From the NCBI GenBank assembly GCA_947374865.1, contig CANCDR010000006.1, positions 1 through 64,000 on the forward strand: 64,000 nucleotides of DNA, read 5' to 3'. Origin of the DNA: Oxalobacteraceae bacterium (GTDB lineage: Bacteria > Pseudomonadota > Gammaproteobacteria > Burkholderiales > Burkholderiaceae_D). Position numbers and translations under genes: made by a program. Every line of letters starts with the position of its first letter. Within the stretch, counting starts at the first letter, position 1. The notes below the pieces were generated by a model. It worked only from the letters and a program-made list of their open reading frames with translations. It ran no database searches and was not told the DNA's origin. This document shows positions 16,960-25,992 of this stretch, piece by piece.

Positions 16960-17772
16960 ATGCGTACTGTTATTTGTCATTTCTACAACGAAGAATACAT
17001 GTTGCCGTGGTGGCTCAAACATCACTTAAATTTGTTCGATTATGGAATACTAATCGACCATGGTTCGACCGACCGATCTGCTGATATATGTCGTGAGTTG
17101 GCCCCGCAATGGCGTTTAGTGCGCAGCCGGCTCACCCACTTTGATGCTTATTTGACTGACCTCGAAGTGATGAACTACGAGCAGGAAATGGTAGGTTGGA
17201 AGATCGCACTTTGTGTAACTGAATTCCTAGTATGCAGCGTTCCACTTAAAAACCTAGAATACAACCTTAAGCAGATGGGTCGTAGTGGTTGCGCGGCCTC
17301 TGGCATGCTGGTGATCGATGAAAATCCAGGTGTCATACCTACCTATGATAAGCCATTGCCACTGCAAAAATACTACGGTATTGATGATAATGCCCTCACC
17401 GATCAAAAAGAGCGAATAGCAATCGGCAATATCGGTTTACAGCCGACTCGTAACCGCTTCTATCACTGCAATCCCGTTGGTATGTATTTTCCTGGTCGTC
17501 ACAGTTCTCATTTGCCTGACGCTAGTTTCCGTCTTCTTAACCTGAAAATACTGGTTTACCATTACGCACCGTGGTCACAGCAGACTATAGAGCGAAAGAT
17601 GCAGATTGGGAAAAAGCTTGATCCTAAGGACGTAGAGCGAGGCTGGGGGGCGCACCACTTGCGAAATGCTGAGACCTTACAGGGTGATTACCTGCGCAAG
17701 AAAGTGGTGAGTCAAAATTTTATGGAGGATGACCATACTCGAGACGCGATCAACCTCAGCTGTCGCTACTAG
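16960..17772 (+). CDS. Glycosyltransferase family 2-like protein
   Basis: 270 residues. The N-terminus VICHFYNEEYMLPWWLKHH followed by DYGILIDHGSTDRSADI is the classic start of the Glyco_tranf_2_4 subgroup, with the DHGSTD acidic motif binding nucleotide-sugar and metal. There are no membrane segments. It is the last gene of the plus-strand glycan arm, 23 bases after the C-methyltransferase, and faces the convergent amidase gene. It probably transfers the sugar produced by this arm; acceptor unknown. Confidence 0.75.
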   Translation: MRTVICHFYNEEYMLPWWLKHHLNLFDYGILIDHGSTDRSADICRELAPQWRLVRSRLTHFDAYLTDLEVMNYEQEMVGWKIALCVTEFLVCSVPLKNLEYNLKQMGRSGCAASGMLVIDENPGVIPTYDKPLPLQKYYGIDDNALTDQKERIAIGNIGLQPTRNRFYHCNPVGMYFPGRHSSHLPDASFRLLNLKILVYHYAPWSQQTIERKMQIGKKLDPKDVERGWGAHHLRNAETLQGDYLRKKVVSQNFMEDDHTRDAINLSCRY

Positions 17773-17903
17773 CTACTCAGGACATCGCGTACTGGGTGCA
17801 CGAGTTCCTATTAGCTAGCCAGTCAATGCAGTCTTTTGTTATGCTTATCAACACAATGAAGGTTGCACCGTTCTTAGAAGTTAAAGTTATTCGATACTGA
17901 TGT

Positions 17904-19292
17904 TTATTTTATTGTCGTATCAATCTGGAATGATGGTAATGGCGTATTGATTGGGATCAATCCATGTGTCTGCAAGTGGCGCGCAAAGTTCAACAATAAA
18001 TAATCGTTGTACCGCCGAGCGTAAATTTGGGCACCGAAAGGTAATCCATTAGGTCCTGTAAATACAGGTAGGTTTATGGTTGGTACGCCGCACAACGTCC
18101 AGATAAGGCAATTATCAGGTCGGTCAACTGAAGCCAGTCCTTTAAGTGCTTCGCCACCGGTTGATAGATCAATGATAATGTCGTAATCTTGCTTAAGGAT
18201 GTTATCAAGATGATGAGACAACACATTTTGTTCAGATTGCGCCTTATTGTAATTGCTCAATGTGATCTGATTGCCACGTGAAATGATATCGTACATTACC
18301 GAGCTAACTAACGTCTTGGCGGCGAACTCTTCCTTAAAATAGTATGCCAATGCTCGGTCATAAATCGTGGTGTGGATCTGATGTGCTTGTGAAAATTCAG
18401 ATGGTAATTCAAAAGTTTCAATCACCACCCCTGGCAAGTCAGCGAGTCGCTGACCGAAATCTACCAAGGCCTGCTTGGCATACGGTTCGGCTTCTTTCCA
18501 TTTCGGGCCGCGGAGTAGGCCTATGCGCCATGGGCGATCGGCGATGGTTTGGCGAGTAGGATCGTTTAGTATTTCATGGGCGATCGGATAATCTAAACCG
18601 TGAACCCGCACGATATCAAACAATAGTGCCAAGTCATCTACGCTCCGAGAAAACATACCCACACTGTCAAGAGAGTCTGTGGTCTTGAGCATTGCCGTGC
18701 GCGGCACAAGGCCGAATGAGGGTTTAAAACCGTACACACCACAGTAGCTGGCCGGACGGATAATCGAGCCTGCAGTTTGCGTACCTAATGCTAGAGGAAC
18801 CATATGGGCAGCGGTAGCGGCTGCAGAGCCGGAAGAAGAAGTGCCTGGGATATATCCTAGCCTGTGGGGATTGTTGGTCGGTCCCGGTGCATGCACGGCA
18901 AATTCGGCCGTCACCGTTTTACCCATCAAGATGGCATCTGCCATGCGTAAGTAGTAGACTACTCTCGCATCATTTCCGGGAGTGAAGCCTTTCCATATCG
19001 GGCTACCCATCTGGGTAGGCATTTCCGCCGTGTTAAAGATATCTTTGATGCCGATTGGGATGCCACACAGCTTGCCTCCGCCGCCAATCTTCAGTTTCCG
19101 GTCAGCTGCCTCAGCCTGGGCTAGCGCCTGTTCGGGCTTCATCCATGCCCATGCGTGTAAGCGATGTTCATTGCATTCGATACTTTCAAGGCAAGCCTGT
19201 GTCACTTCGGTGGCACTGACTTTACGCGACTGAAGCAGCGGTATTAGTTCACTGGCGGTTAGGCTAGAGAGAGTTGGGGTGTTATTTTTCAT
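17904..19292 (-). CDS. Amidase (amidase-signature family)
   Basis: 462 residues with the Ser-cisSer-Lys triad visible: Lys in GIPIGIKDIFN, the glycine/serine-rich GTSSSGSAAATAA, and the nucleophile Ser in GTQTAGSIIRPA. The family (GatA-like) hydrolyses amides and releases ammonia. Its start overlaps the stop of the PP-loop amidotransferase gene by four bases (ATGA), so the two are translationally coupled. This is the last gene of the minus-strand glycan arm. Given that partner, a likely job is to supply ammonia for amidino-sugar formation or to hydrolyse an amide on the sugar; this is inference. No GatB/GatC is nearby, so it is not the tRNA amidotransferase. Confidence 0.85.
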   Translation of the reverse strand: MKNNTPTLSSLTASELIPLLQSRKVSATEVTQACLESIECNEHRLHAWAWMKPEQALAQAEAADRKLKIGGGGKLCGIPIGIKDIFNTAEMPTQMGSPIWKGFTPGNDARVVYYLRMADAILMGKTVTAEFAVHAPGPTNNPHRLGYIPGTSSSGSAAATAAHMVPLALGTQTAGSIIRPASYCGVYGFKPSFGLVPRTAMLKTTDSLDSVGMFSRSVDDLALLFDIVRVHGLDYPIAHEILNDPTRQTIADRPWRIGLLRGPKWKEAEPYAKQALVDFGQRLADLPGVVIETFELPSEFSQAHQIHTTIYDRALAYYFKEEFAAKTLVSSVMYDIISRGNQITLSNYNKAQSEQNVLSHHLDNILKQDYDIIIDLSTGGEALKGLASVDRPDNCLIWTLCGVPTINLPVFTGPNGLPFGAQIYARRYNDYLLLNFARHLQTHGLIPINTPLPSFQIDTTIK

Positions 19293-20446
19293 TTCTCACC
19301 CTTAGCCTTGCGGAAGCCTTCCACTGCAGCACTGAACTTTTCGTCAGTAAGCGCTGTTATGTTTAAGTTTCGGCGATGTTGGGCCATGACTTCGTCAAAC
19401 TCTTGTTGGCTAAAACCAGTAATCTGCAGATACCAGTCTAATGCAGGAGGTCGCTCGGTATCAGATTTCTTGGCCAATTCAAAGGCTTCTTCGCGTGTGA
19501 GAAGCCCCGCGCGCACGTCCACGCTTGCATGGTCGGTGCCACGTCCGAAGCCACGTTTAAGGAATTTAGTATGGTCGTGTACGCCAGCCATGCGGCATTC
19601 AACGCTCTTGTAGTTCTTATAGGTACCTTCGACCTTATCTTCACGCCAGCCGTAGACGTCGCGCATAAATTCCATCTGACGTTCGTCATCCCAAAAAATA
19701 AAATCGCCCAAGTGAATGCCGACTACACCAACTTTCTCGATATCCTCGACTGACGGCATTCTGAAAGGCGCCATTTCACGTGCACTTATTTCTTCATTAA
19801 CCATTTCGTCCGGATAGCGCTTTGCCGAGACCTTGGTAAAGTAGTCGCGGTCGAACTTTCGCACAGGATTACGGTGAGTGGCTCGTCCTGAGGTTTCAGC
19901 AATTGACTCCCCCCAAATCATGAGAGGGATATTGTACTTTACGGCAATCTGCATTGGGAAAGCGCCGACACCTGAATGGCAGTGCCAACAGGCATCGCCA
20001 ATCTTATACAAAGATTGGCGTGCCAATTTGTTCACCAGAGCAGTGCTCGGGGAAAACATAATATGGTCAACTTCGAACTTATCGAGGCAGTTCTGCAGAT
20101 TATATTTCCCTGTTTCTGTAAACCACGTGTGGCTGAACGTCACCGCCAGCGCGCGCATACCGTAGATTTTAGTAAGAACGTGTAGTTGGAAGGCGCTATC
20201 CTTCCCTCCGCTGATCGGTATGATGCAATCGTATTCATTATTTAGTTTCTTGTATTGATCGAGGATCTTGACCAGTTCCGTTTGGCGCTCGGTCCAATCG
20301 ATACGAATTTTATGTTCAGACGACTGGCAAGCCTGGCAGATTCCCATTTCATCGAAGACTACGCCCTCATTCGACTCCGGCATGCAGCAACGATTGCAAT
20401 AATTCAGTTCAGGGAATAATGGTTGGCCATAAGTAGAGGTAATCAT
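19289..20446 (-). CDS. N-acetyl sugar amidotransferase (WbpG/PseA family)
   Basis: 385 residues. The PP-loop ATP-pyrophosphatase motif is SGGKDSAFQL; an N-terminal zinc-type cysteine cluster is CNRCCMP with CQAC, and a further pair is in DACWHCHSG. Family members convert an N-acetyl group on a nonulosonic or uronic sugar to an acetamidino group, using ATP and ammonia. Elsewhere WbpG works with a HisH/HisF-type glutaminase-cyclase pair; neither is seen in this window. Its stop overlaps the amidase start by four bases. It supports an amidinated pseudaminic- or legionaminic-type end product. Confidence 0.85.
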   Translation of the reverse strand: MITSTYGQPLFPELNYCNRCCMPESNEGVVFDEMGICQACQSSEHKIRIDWTERQTELVKILDQYKKLNNEYDCIIPISGGKDSAFQLHVLTKIYGMRALAVTFSHTWFTETGKYNLQNCLDKFEVDHIMFSPSTALVNKLARQSLYKIGDACWHCHSGVGAFPMQIAVKYNIPLMIWGESIAETSGRATHRNPVRKFDRDYFTKVSAKRYPDEMVNEEISAREMAPFRMPSVEDIEKVGVVGIHLGDFIFWDDERQMEFMRDVYGWREDKVEGTYKNYKSVECRMAGVHDHTKFLKRGFGRGTDHASVDVRAGLLTREEAFELAKKSDTERPPALDWYLQITGFSQQEFDEVMAQHRRNLNITALTDEKFSAAVEGFRKAKGEK

Positions 20447-20461
20447 TGCAGGACCATTTCG

Positions 20462-21355
20462 TTAAATACTAGGTTCACACAAGCGCGATAGCCGTATGAT
20501 ATCAAGATGTGGAAGGATACAGGGCGGTGCCCATGCAGGAATTGAAGAAATGACAGTTCGTCCGCAGCCTAACCCCAGCACCATGGCGTAGGTTTGACAT
20601 CCTGCTACTATATTGGCCCATGCAAGACTAGCAGCTAAAGTTGGTGCACTGTCGAGTACGATGAGGGGATTTACTTGGGACTTCAGCCAAGCGTCATATT
20701 TGCCGGGCGGGTCTGATGGATGCGGTCGCAGACGTATTTCTGCATTGGGCGCCACATGCGCGAGAGCCCGATGATGCATAAAGTAGTTGAGCGCTTCGAA
20801 CTCCCCAGGGATGGCCAATGTGCCCCAAGCTTGGCGGATCGGTTCGAGAACGTATAGCACTCGGTCATTTCCGTACACCGCACCAGTTGTTTGTTGTGAC
20901 TCTACCTCAGCTACCATTCGTGATAAGTAATCGTTCGGTTGCTGTACTACATTTATAGTAGGGAAAGTAGCTTGCGCGATCTTCAATGCATATGGATCGC
21001 TTACCCATATTTCGTCTGGAAGCACTTGATCGCCTTCACGGCTAAAGCGTTCGTGATAATTGGTCCAGTGGTCGATAACAGCTACCGATTTGATCCCCAA
21101 GTTGCGCGCTAAGCGGCGTGCATCGTGCTCTAGGTTGCTCCCCCAGCCGGTACCAGTAATGAGCAAAGCAGCCTTGGAGATGGTTGCTTCCATATTCGAT
21201 TGATTTATCTGTCCTGAGCGTTCGTGCCAAATTTCTTTGGCAGGGCCGGATAGAAAAACAGAAGCTTGCTCGCCGTCCAGCCAAGCATAGATGTGATTTG
21301 CTGCTCCGGCATCATGGGCGACCACTGCTAATGGGTGAGGAAGGTCTACGATCAT
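20462..21355 (-). CDS. Putative GT-B-fold protein of the nonulosonate locus
   Basis: 297 residues. The N-terminus (PLAVVAHDAGAANHIYAWL) and the C-terminal half (APTLAASLAWANIVAGCQTY) look like the two Rossmann lobes of a GT-B enzyme, but the PseG/LegG UDP-sugar hydrolase signature is not recognisable. Its start overlaps the GNAT gene's stop by four bases. Position between the acetyltransferase and the amidotransferase makes it either a divergent nucleotide-sugar hydrolase filling the missing PseG step, or a glycosyltransferase. I cannot decide between these from sequence alone. Confidence 0.5.
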   Translation of the reverse strand: MIVDLPHPLAVVAHDAGAANHIYAWLDGEQASVFLSGPAKEIWHERSGQINQSNMEATISKAALLITGTGWGSNLEHDARRLARNLGIKSVAVIDHWTNYHERFSREGDQVLPDEIWVSDPYALKIAQATFPTINVVQQPNDYLSRMVAEVESQQTTGAVYGNDRVLYVLEPIRQAWGTLAIPGEFEALNYFMHHRALAHVAPNAEIRLRPHPSDPPGKYDAWLKSQVNPLIVLDSAPTLAASLAWANIVAGCQTYAMVLGLGCGRTVISSIPAWAPPCILPHLDIIRLSRLCEPSI

Positions 21356-21879
21356 TGCTCACCAAATTTTGTGAAGTACATGATGTCCTGTGGTACACCG
21401 TCAACTAACTCCTGCGCTATTCGCACTCCGTCGGACTGCATACCGCAACCTTTCATGATTCGTATCATTGCATCATTACATCTCAATGTTCCACCAGTGA
21501 CCTTGCGCGTACCAATTGTGAGTAGGGCGGCCATCAACGTGGCCCAAGCATCCTTGCCCAAACCCTTTCCCTGCTCGCCGTCGCCAATCAAAATACCAAT
21601 GTCAGCTGTCCCGTGCACCAGCGAGCGGTAGGCAGTCATCGTGCCTACAAATGTATTCTCATGGTAAATTGCAAAGAAAAAGTTATCACTGTTGACAAAA
21701 GAATTGAAGTAGGTAATGGAGCTGTCCATACTGTGGTTGAAAAAGCGCTGATTACTGAACTTCATTAATTCGGGATTTCTAAGCCACTCAAGGTATCTTG
21801 GTGTAAGGTTAATCTCACTGAAAGTTTGCAGTGTCACTTTCTTGCCGATTAAGGTCTGGTGACTAGGTGTGCTTTGCAT
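21352..21879 (-). CDS. GNAT-family N-acetyltransferase (possible PseH-like)
   Basis: 175 residues with the RimJ/RimL-type GNAT fold. An N-terminal TPRYLEWLRNPELMKFSNQR is typical of the Acetyltransf_3 group, and the acetyl-CoA pyrophosphate loop is GEQGKGLGKDAW. In pseudaminic and legionaminic pathways a GNAT (PseH/LegH) acetylates the 4-amino group made by the aminotransferase, whose gene lies 11 bases upstream. That is the expected role, inferred from neighbours. Confidence 0.75.
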   Translation of the reverse strand: MQSTPSHQTLIGKKVTLQTFSEINLTPRYLEWLRNPELMKFSNQRFFNHSMDSSITYFNSFVNSDNFFFAIYHENTFVGTMTAYRSLVHGTADIGILIGDGEQGKGLGKDAWATLMAALLTIGTRKVTGGTLRCNDAMIRIMKGCGMQSDGVRIAQELVDGVPQDIMYFTKFGEQ

Positions 21880-21890
21880 CTGCCCTCCTA

Positions 21891-23198
21891 TTACATTGAC
21901 CGCAATGTAGAAGTGTTTGCCAAAACTTTAGAAATAGCAAATACAAAGTCATCGATATCAGCCTCAGTCATCGGCTCACGCATTAAAGGAGTATAAATAA
22001 GTTCATCTTCATGCATCCTCTCGACCACCGGACAGATGCCTTTACTGTAGTCATAATTGACTTGGGGGTTCATTGACCACGGGAATCCGTTACTGCCAAG
22101 TGCGATTTTCTTTTGATACATAGGTGCTAAATAGAGTGGCCTGACATAAGCTTCGACCCATCCGGTCTGTTCCCAAATTTGCGGTGGTGGTAATTCTGCA
22201 TTGACAGCTTTGACAAATGTACTACGCGTAATTCCAGTTACACTTGCATCATACTTCACTGGGTAAAGATAATAGGCATGGCCAGCTCCCTCTGCGAGGG
22301 TAACGCCAGTGAGCCCTGGTATATCCGCCAGTTTTGTGCTGAAATAGTTAGCTAATCTCATCCGGTGCGCCAAATAGCCATCAAGCCGGTCTAACTGGGC
22401 GCAGCCGATAGCAGCCTGCAGCTCGGTAAGTCGGTAATTCGAACCCAGCATATTGGTTAAATCTTCTACCTGGTGCGCTTCAATCAAATTTTCACCATGA
22501 TTACGAATTAGTTGGCAACGCTGCGCCAGTTGCGCGTCATTCGTGACCAGCATACCCCCTTCACCGGTGTGAATATGTTTATGGTAATTCAGGCTGAAGC
22601 CACCGATATCGCCGATTGCGCCAATGGGCCTGCCTTTGTACTGTATCCCTGGGGCCTGCGCGGCATCTTCAATTACCTTGATTCCATGGCGACGTGCCAA
22701 GGCCATTATCGGATCCATATCGGCAGCCTGTCCGAAAATGTGAACTACCATAATTGCCTTAGTGCGCGGTGTTATGCAAGACTCAATGGTGACGGCAGTC
22801 AGGTTGAACGTATCGGGATCAATGTCAGCAAATACAGGTATGCCACCATAAAATAAAATTGCCGTCGCGCTAGCAGACATGGTGTACGGGGAAACGATGA
22901 CTTCATCTCCTGGTCCGATTCCAATTGCGCCCACCGCAGTCATTAGTCCGGTAGTCCAGGAATTCACAGAAATAGCGTGTTTAAAGCCGTATTGATTCGC
23001 CCATTTTTCTTCAAATTCACGAACCTTCGGTCCGCCCAGCCATTGCGGTCCTGGGCTACCAAAAAAACCTGATAATTCACCACTGTCCATCACTTCGAGG
23101 ACAGCTCGCTTTTCAGCTTCGCCCATCGTACGACGCACAGGAAAAGCCGCGGTTCGTGTTGGCGTGCCACCTGCTAAAGCCAATTCAGCCAAAATCAT
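21891..23198 (-). CDS. DegT/DnrJ/EryC1 sugar aminotransferase
   Basis: 435 residues, PLP-dependent. The PLP lysine lies in NYHKHIHTGEGGM and the cofactor aspartate in VIEDAAQAPG. These enzymes transaminate nucleotide keto-sugars. It is longer than classical PseC (about 380 residues) and opens with LALAGGTPTRTAAFPV plus GELSGFFGSPGPQWLGG, so it is not a plain PseC orthologue. It may act in a variant route. A strong AGGAG precedes the ATG. It sits between the Gfo/Idh oxidoreductase and the GNAT, the usual oxidise-aminate-acetylate order. Confidence 0.85.
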   Translation of the reverse strand: MILAELALAGGTPTRTAAFPVRRTMGEAEKRAVLEVMDSGELSGFFGSPGPQWLGGPKVREFEEKWANQYGFKHAISVNSWTTGLMTAVGAIGIGPGDEVIVSPYTMSASATAILFYGGIPVFADIDPDTFNLTAVTIESCITPRTKAIMVVHIFGQAADMDPIMALARRHGIKVIEDAAQAPGIQYKGRPIGAIGDIGGFSLNYHKHIHTGEGGMLVTNDAQLAQRCQLIRNHGENLIEAHQVEDLTNMLGSNYRLTELQAAIGCAQLDRLDGYLAHRMRLANYFSTKLADIPGLTGVTLAEGAGHAYYLYPVKYDASVTGITRSTFVKAVNAELPPPQIWEQTGWVEAYVRPLYLAPMYQKKIALGSNGFPWSMNPQVNYDYSKGICPVVERMHEDELIYTPLMREPMTEADIDDFVFAISKVLANTSTLRSM

Positions 23199-23210
23199 TC
23201 TCCTAAAGTT

Positions 23211-24254
23211 TTATGCGATTTCGACCCAGCGACCATGTTCGCGTGCAGAACATAACAAAGCGTCTATTGCCATTGCGGTCTGTAAGGCTACATTTACGTC
23301 ACAGCTGGATTGTTCGCGACTCCCCCGTGCAAGTCCGACCGCTTCATCGACCATTAAGTCCATTGCCTCCAACGCCCGCGATTCTTGGCTTTCTGGCATG
23401 CCAGGTATAGTGTAGCCCGAATATTGGGGATCATTACAGGTGGGTGTTAGTGTAATCTTGCGTCCGCCTAGTGCAATGTCGACTATGACTCGTGTACCGA
23501 ACACGCGTAATTCGAAGCATGTAAAAGCATTTTGGTCTGTGCCAAGCATTGTGAGCTGAAATGATTTACCTGACGCATCCATGAATTCAAACTGTGCATC
23601 TAAGCTTAAGTCCATACTTTTTGACCAATCCGATTCGCTAGCAGCAAGAGGTGAGCCCAACGCTCTAGCCCTGATCGGACGAGCGTTACATAGTAATGCC
23701 GTCAGATCAATCATGTGAGAACCATTATTCGCGATACCTTTACCGTACATTCCCACTAGCCGTTGAATGTCGCCAAAATCACCTGCTGCAATTTGCGCCT
23801 GCAGATGACGCATGCTTGGATCCCAACGCCGTGAGTAATTCACCAATGACTTCACATTTGATGTATTAACAGCAGAGGCAATATTTTTGCTCTCATCAAT
23901 TGATATAGACAGAGGCTTTTCAATCACCAGTACCTTAACCCCAGATGCTAACGCAGGATCAATGACATCCCAACGGGCGGTACTAGAAGAGGCGACTATT
24001 GCTATATCAATTGGACCAGCCGCAAACATAATTTGCGGATCAGTGTAAGTATGCGCGACGCCCCAACTTTGCGCTGCCCGCTGAGCTTTGCGAATGTCCT
24101 GATCGCATACTGCTACTAACTTTGCTTGAGGGTGGCGGCTGAAACCTGCTGCATGCGTAAGTGAATATTTTGTTGAGATTGAATGGGCATCCCATTGCGT
24201 ACCAATTAGCCCGCATCCAATGATGGCAACTTTAACAGGCAAAATTGAATGCAT
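23211..24254 (-). CDS. Gfo/Idh/MocA-family oxidoreductase
   Basis: 347 residues from the ATG at 24254, chosen for its GAGGGAA ribosome site and because the Rossmann motif IIGCGLIGTQWDAHS begins ten residues later. The EKPLS motif (VLVIEKPLSISIDES), diagnostic for this family, is intact, and a C-terminal alpha/beta domain follows. It is NAD(P)-dependent and acts on a sugar. Similar enzymes accompany aminotransferases in amino-sugar pathways, and one (PtmA-like in role) would provide a keto group for the DegT enzyme. The specific substrate is not determined. Confidence 0.8.
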   Translation of the reverse strand: MHSILPVKVAIIGCGLIGTQWDAHSISTKYSLTHAAGFSRHPQAKLVAVCDQDIRKAQRAAQSWGVAHTYTDPQIMFAAGPIDIAIVASSSTARWDVIDPALASGVKVLVIEKPLSISIDESKNIASAVNTSNVKSLVNYSRRWDPSMRHLQAQIAAGDFGDIQRLVGMYGKGIANNGSHMIDLTALLCNARPIRARALGSPLAASESDWSKSMDLSLDAQFEFMDASGKSFQLTMLGTDQNAFTCFELRVFGTRVIVDIALGGRKITLTPTCNDPQYSGYTIPGMPESQESRALEAMDLMVDEAVGLARGSREQSSCDVNVALQTAMAIDALLCSAREHGRWVEIA

Positions 24255-24256
24255 AA

Positions 24257-24922
24257 TTAATTCCCTCGCCGCAGACATCCAACACGCCATATTAGTATCA
24301 GCATAGCGCGTAAAATTTTATAGTTAGCGAGCAAACCAGAACCGAAGCGCGGCTTATCCTGTCGTTCGCGAGTAAGAACTGGCAATTCAGTCATACTGCA
24401 ACCCTGGACAATAGTAAATACTGCCAGTTGAGTACCGATTGACTTAAAGCTATCAAAATAGCCAACACGAGAATAAATCACCATCGCATATCCCTTAAGT
24501 CCACATAGTGGGTCAGAGATTCCCCATAAGAGCTTTGCAGTTATGGCAAATATTTTTTCTGAGAAGCGCTGCAATCGATCACGTACACCAAGAACGAGAA
24601 CGAAACCTTGGTCTAGCCGATCAATAAACTCACGAAGCTGCGCTGGATTATGCTGCCCATCAGCGTCAATGGTAATTGCATATCTACAACCAAGTATTGC
24701 TGCGCGCGCAAAGCCAGAATTAAGCGCGCCATCATATCCAATGTTATCGCTATGTGTGACGACTTCTGCACCAGCCGCCAATGCCAATGTAGAAGTCAAA
24801 TCGCTTGAGCCATCGTCGATTACGATTGGGATACCGTACTCATGCACATTGGATATGACAGCACTGATCGTCGCTGCCTCATTAAAAGCAGGGATGATGA
24901 TGGCTATTTGAGATCGTTCCAT
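24257..24922 (-). CDS. Glycosyltransferase family 2 (DPM1-like)
   Basis: 221 residues. The N-terminus IAIIIPAFNEAATISAVI, VIDDGSSDLT and the ITIDADGQHNP metal motif are typical of dolichyl-phosphate-mannose-synthase-like GT2 enzymes. A moderately hydrophobic stretch near the C-terminus (ILRAMLILIWRVG) may touch the membrane. It overlaps the NeuB gene's 3' end by 19 bases, and a two-base gap separates it from the oxidoreductase. It could transfer sugar to a lipid carrier or assist flagellin glycosylation. Confidence 0.8.
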   Translation of the reverse strand: MERSQIAIIIPAFNEAATISAVISNVHEYGIPIVIDDGSSDLTSTLALAAGAEVVTHSDNIGYDGALNSGFARAAILGCRYAITIDADGQHNPAQLREFIDRLDQGFVLVLGVRDRLQRFSEKIFAITAKLLWGISDPLCGLKGYAMVIYSRVGYFDSFKSIGTQLAVFTIVQGCSMTELPVLTRERQDKPRFGSGLLANYKILRAMLILIWRVGCLRRGN

Positions 24923-25992
24923 TTCAAATAGTCCCCCGCAGACATGTTGCGCATAAGTTTTTTACCTTCAATTTGTAGTATTGAAGATGGCGGTATTGCG
25001 TCGGAAGGACAGGGGCGTAAAACGGTAAAACAATCCCGATTCAAAACGCTATCAACATTTAGATCTCGCACCAGTCGAATGGCACGACGCTGTAATACAG
25101 CAGTCTGCTGTTCGTTATCTTCCACCTGTTTTATTCCACAACCTAAGGCATTATCGAGTTCACGAGTCGCATCGACCATATCACGCCATGCCTTAGGACT
25201 CATTGAAAATCCATGGTCTGGCCCTTCGCGGCTGACATCGTCGGTAAAATGTTTTTCGATCATACGTGCACCAAGAGCAACCGCACCTAAAACGGTACTG
25301 TGTCCGGGTGTATGGTCACTCAAACCTAATACCATCTCTGGGTACATAGCACGATAACTTTTTAGCACATTTAACTGGATATACTTAAAATTCTCAAGGC
25401 TAGCTGTATAGTTGGTATTACATTGCATGAGGGCGATTTTTGAATTAACGGATAGCACCGTCTCAACAGCCTGTCTAACATCGTCCATGTTAGATGCACC
25501 AGTTGCGATGATGGTGGGCTTTTGTTTAGCAGCGATATACTCGATAATTTCAAGCCAAGTGATATCGCCAGAACCTATCTTGAATGCAGGGACAAATGGA
25601 TCTATATGATCGACTAACTCCTTGTCATAGGGACTGGTAAAAAAACAAATGCCAGCTTTGTCACAGGTTTCTTTAAGGGTCTTGGTCCACAAGATGGGCA
25701 CGCTGGCTGCCTGGTATACCTCCGCAACACTTTTTTTCCAGCTCGATTGGTGAGACTGTTGCATGCCAAGAGCTTTGAATCCGGCATCGGAAACAATTGT
25801 AGCGGCGCTAAAATGTTGAAATTTTGCTGCATCAGCACCAGATTCGGCAGCCATGTAAATGAGGTCTTTGGCTCGTTCAAGATCACCATCATGATTGGCG
25901 GCGAGGTCGGCAATAAAATAGGTTGGATTAGAAGCGCCAATAGATTTTCCGGCGATGTGAAGAATAGAATCAGGCTGCTTCAAGATATGCAC
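24904..25992 (-). CDS. NeuB-family nonulosonic acid synthase (pseudaminic/legionaminic type)
   Basis: 362 residues. It condenses phosphoenolpyruvate with a six-carbon amino sugar to a nine-carbon sialic-like acid. The TIM-barrel domain shows YFIADLAANHDGDLERAKDL, AKFQHF, FKIGSGDITW, ATGASNMDDV, LGLSDHTPGH and EKHFTDD. The C-terminal SAF/antifreeze-like domain (about 295-355, ending LMRNMSAGDYLKW) positions the substrate. It overlaps the SDR gene upstream by 23 bases and the GT2 downstream by 19, indicating a tightly coupled operon. The neighbourhood (PseB, PseF) favours a PseI-like role. Confidence 0.9.
   Translation of the reverse strand: MHILKQPDSILHIAGKSIGASNPTYFIADLAANHDGDLERAKDLIYMAAESGADAAKFQHFSAATIVSDAGFKALGMQQSHQSSWKKSVAEVYQAASVPILWTKTLKETCDKAGICFFTSPYDKELVDHIDPFVPAFKIGSGDITWLEIIEYIAAKQKPTIIATGASNMDDVRQAVETVLSVNSKIALMQCNTNYTASLENFKYIQLNVLKSYRAMYPEMVLGLSDHTPGHSTVLGAVALGARMIEKHFTDDVSREGPDHGFSMSPKAWRDMVDATRELDNALGCGIKQVEDNEQQTAVLQRRAIRLVRDLNVDSVLNRDCFTVLRPCPSDAIPPSSILQIEGKKLMRNMSAGDYLKWNDLK

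Noticed and set aside
20462-21355. Assignment as PseG hydrolase
   Set aside because: The typical PseG N-terminal pattern is not visible; kept as an unassigned GT-B-like protein.
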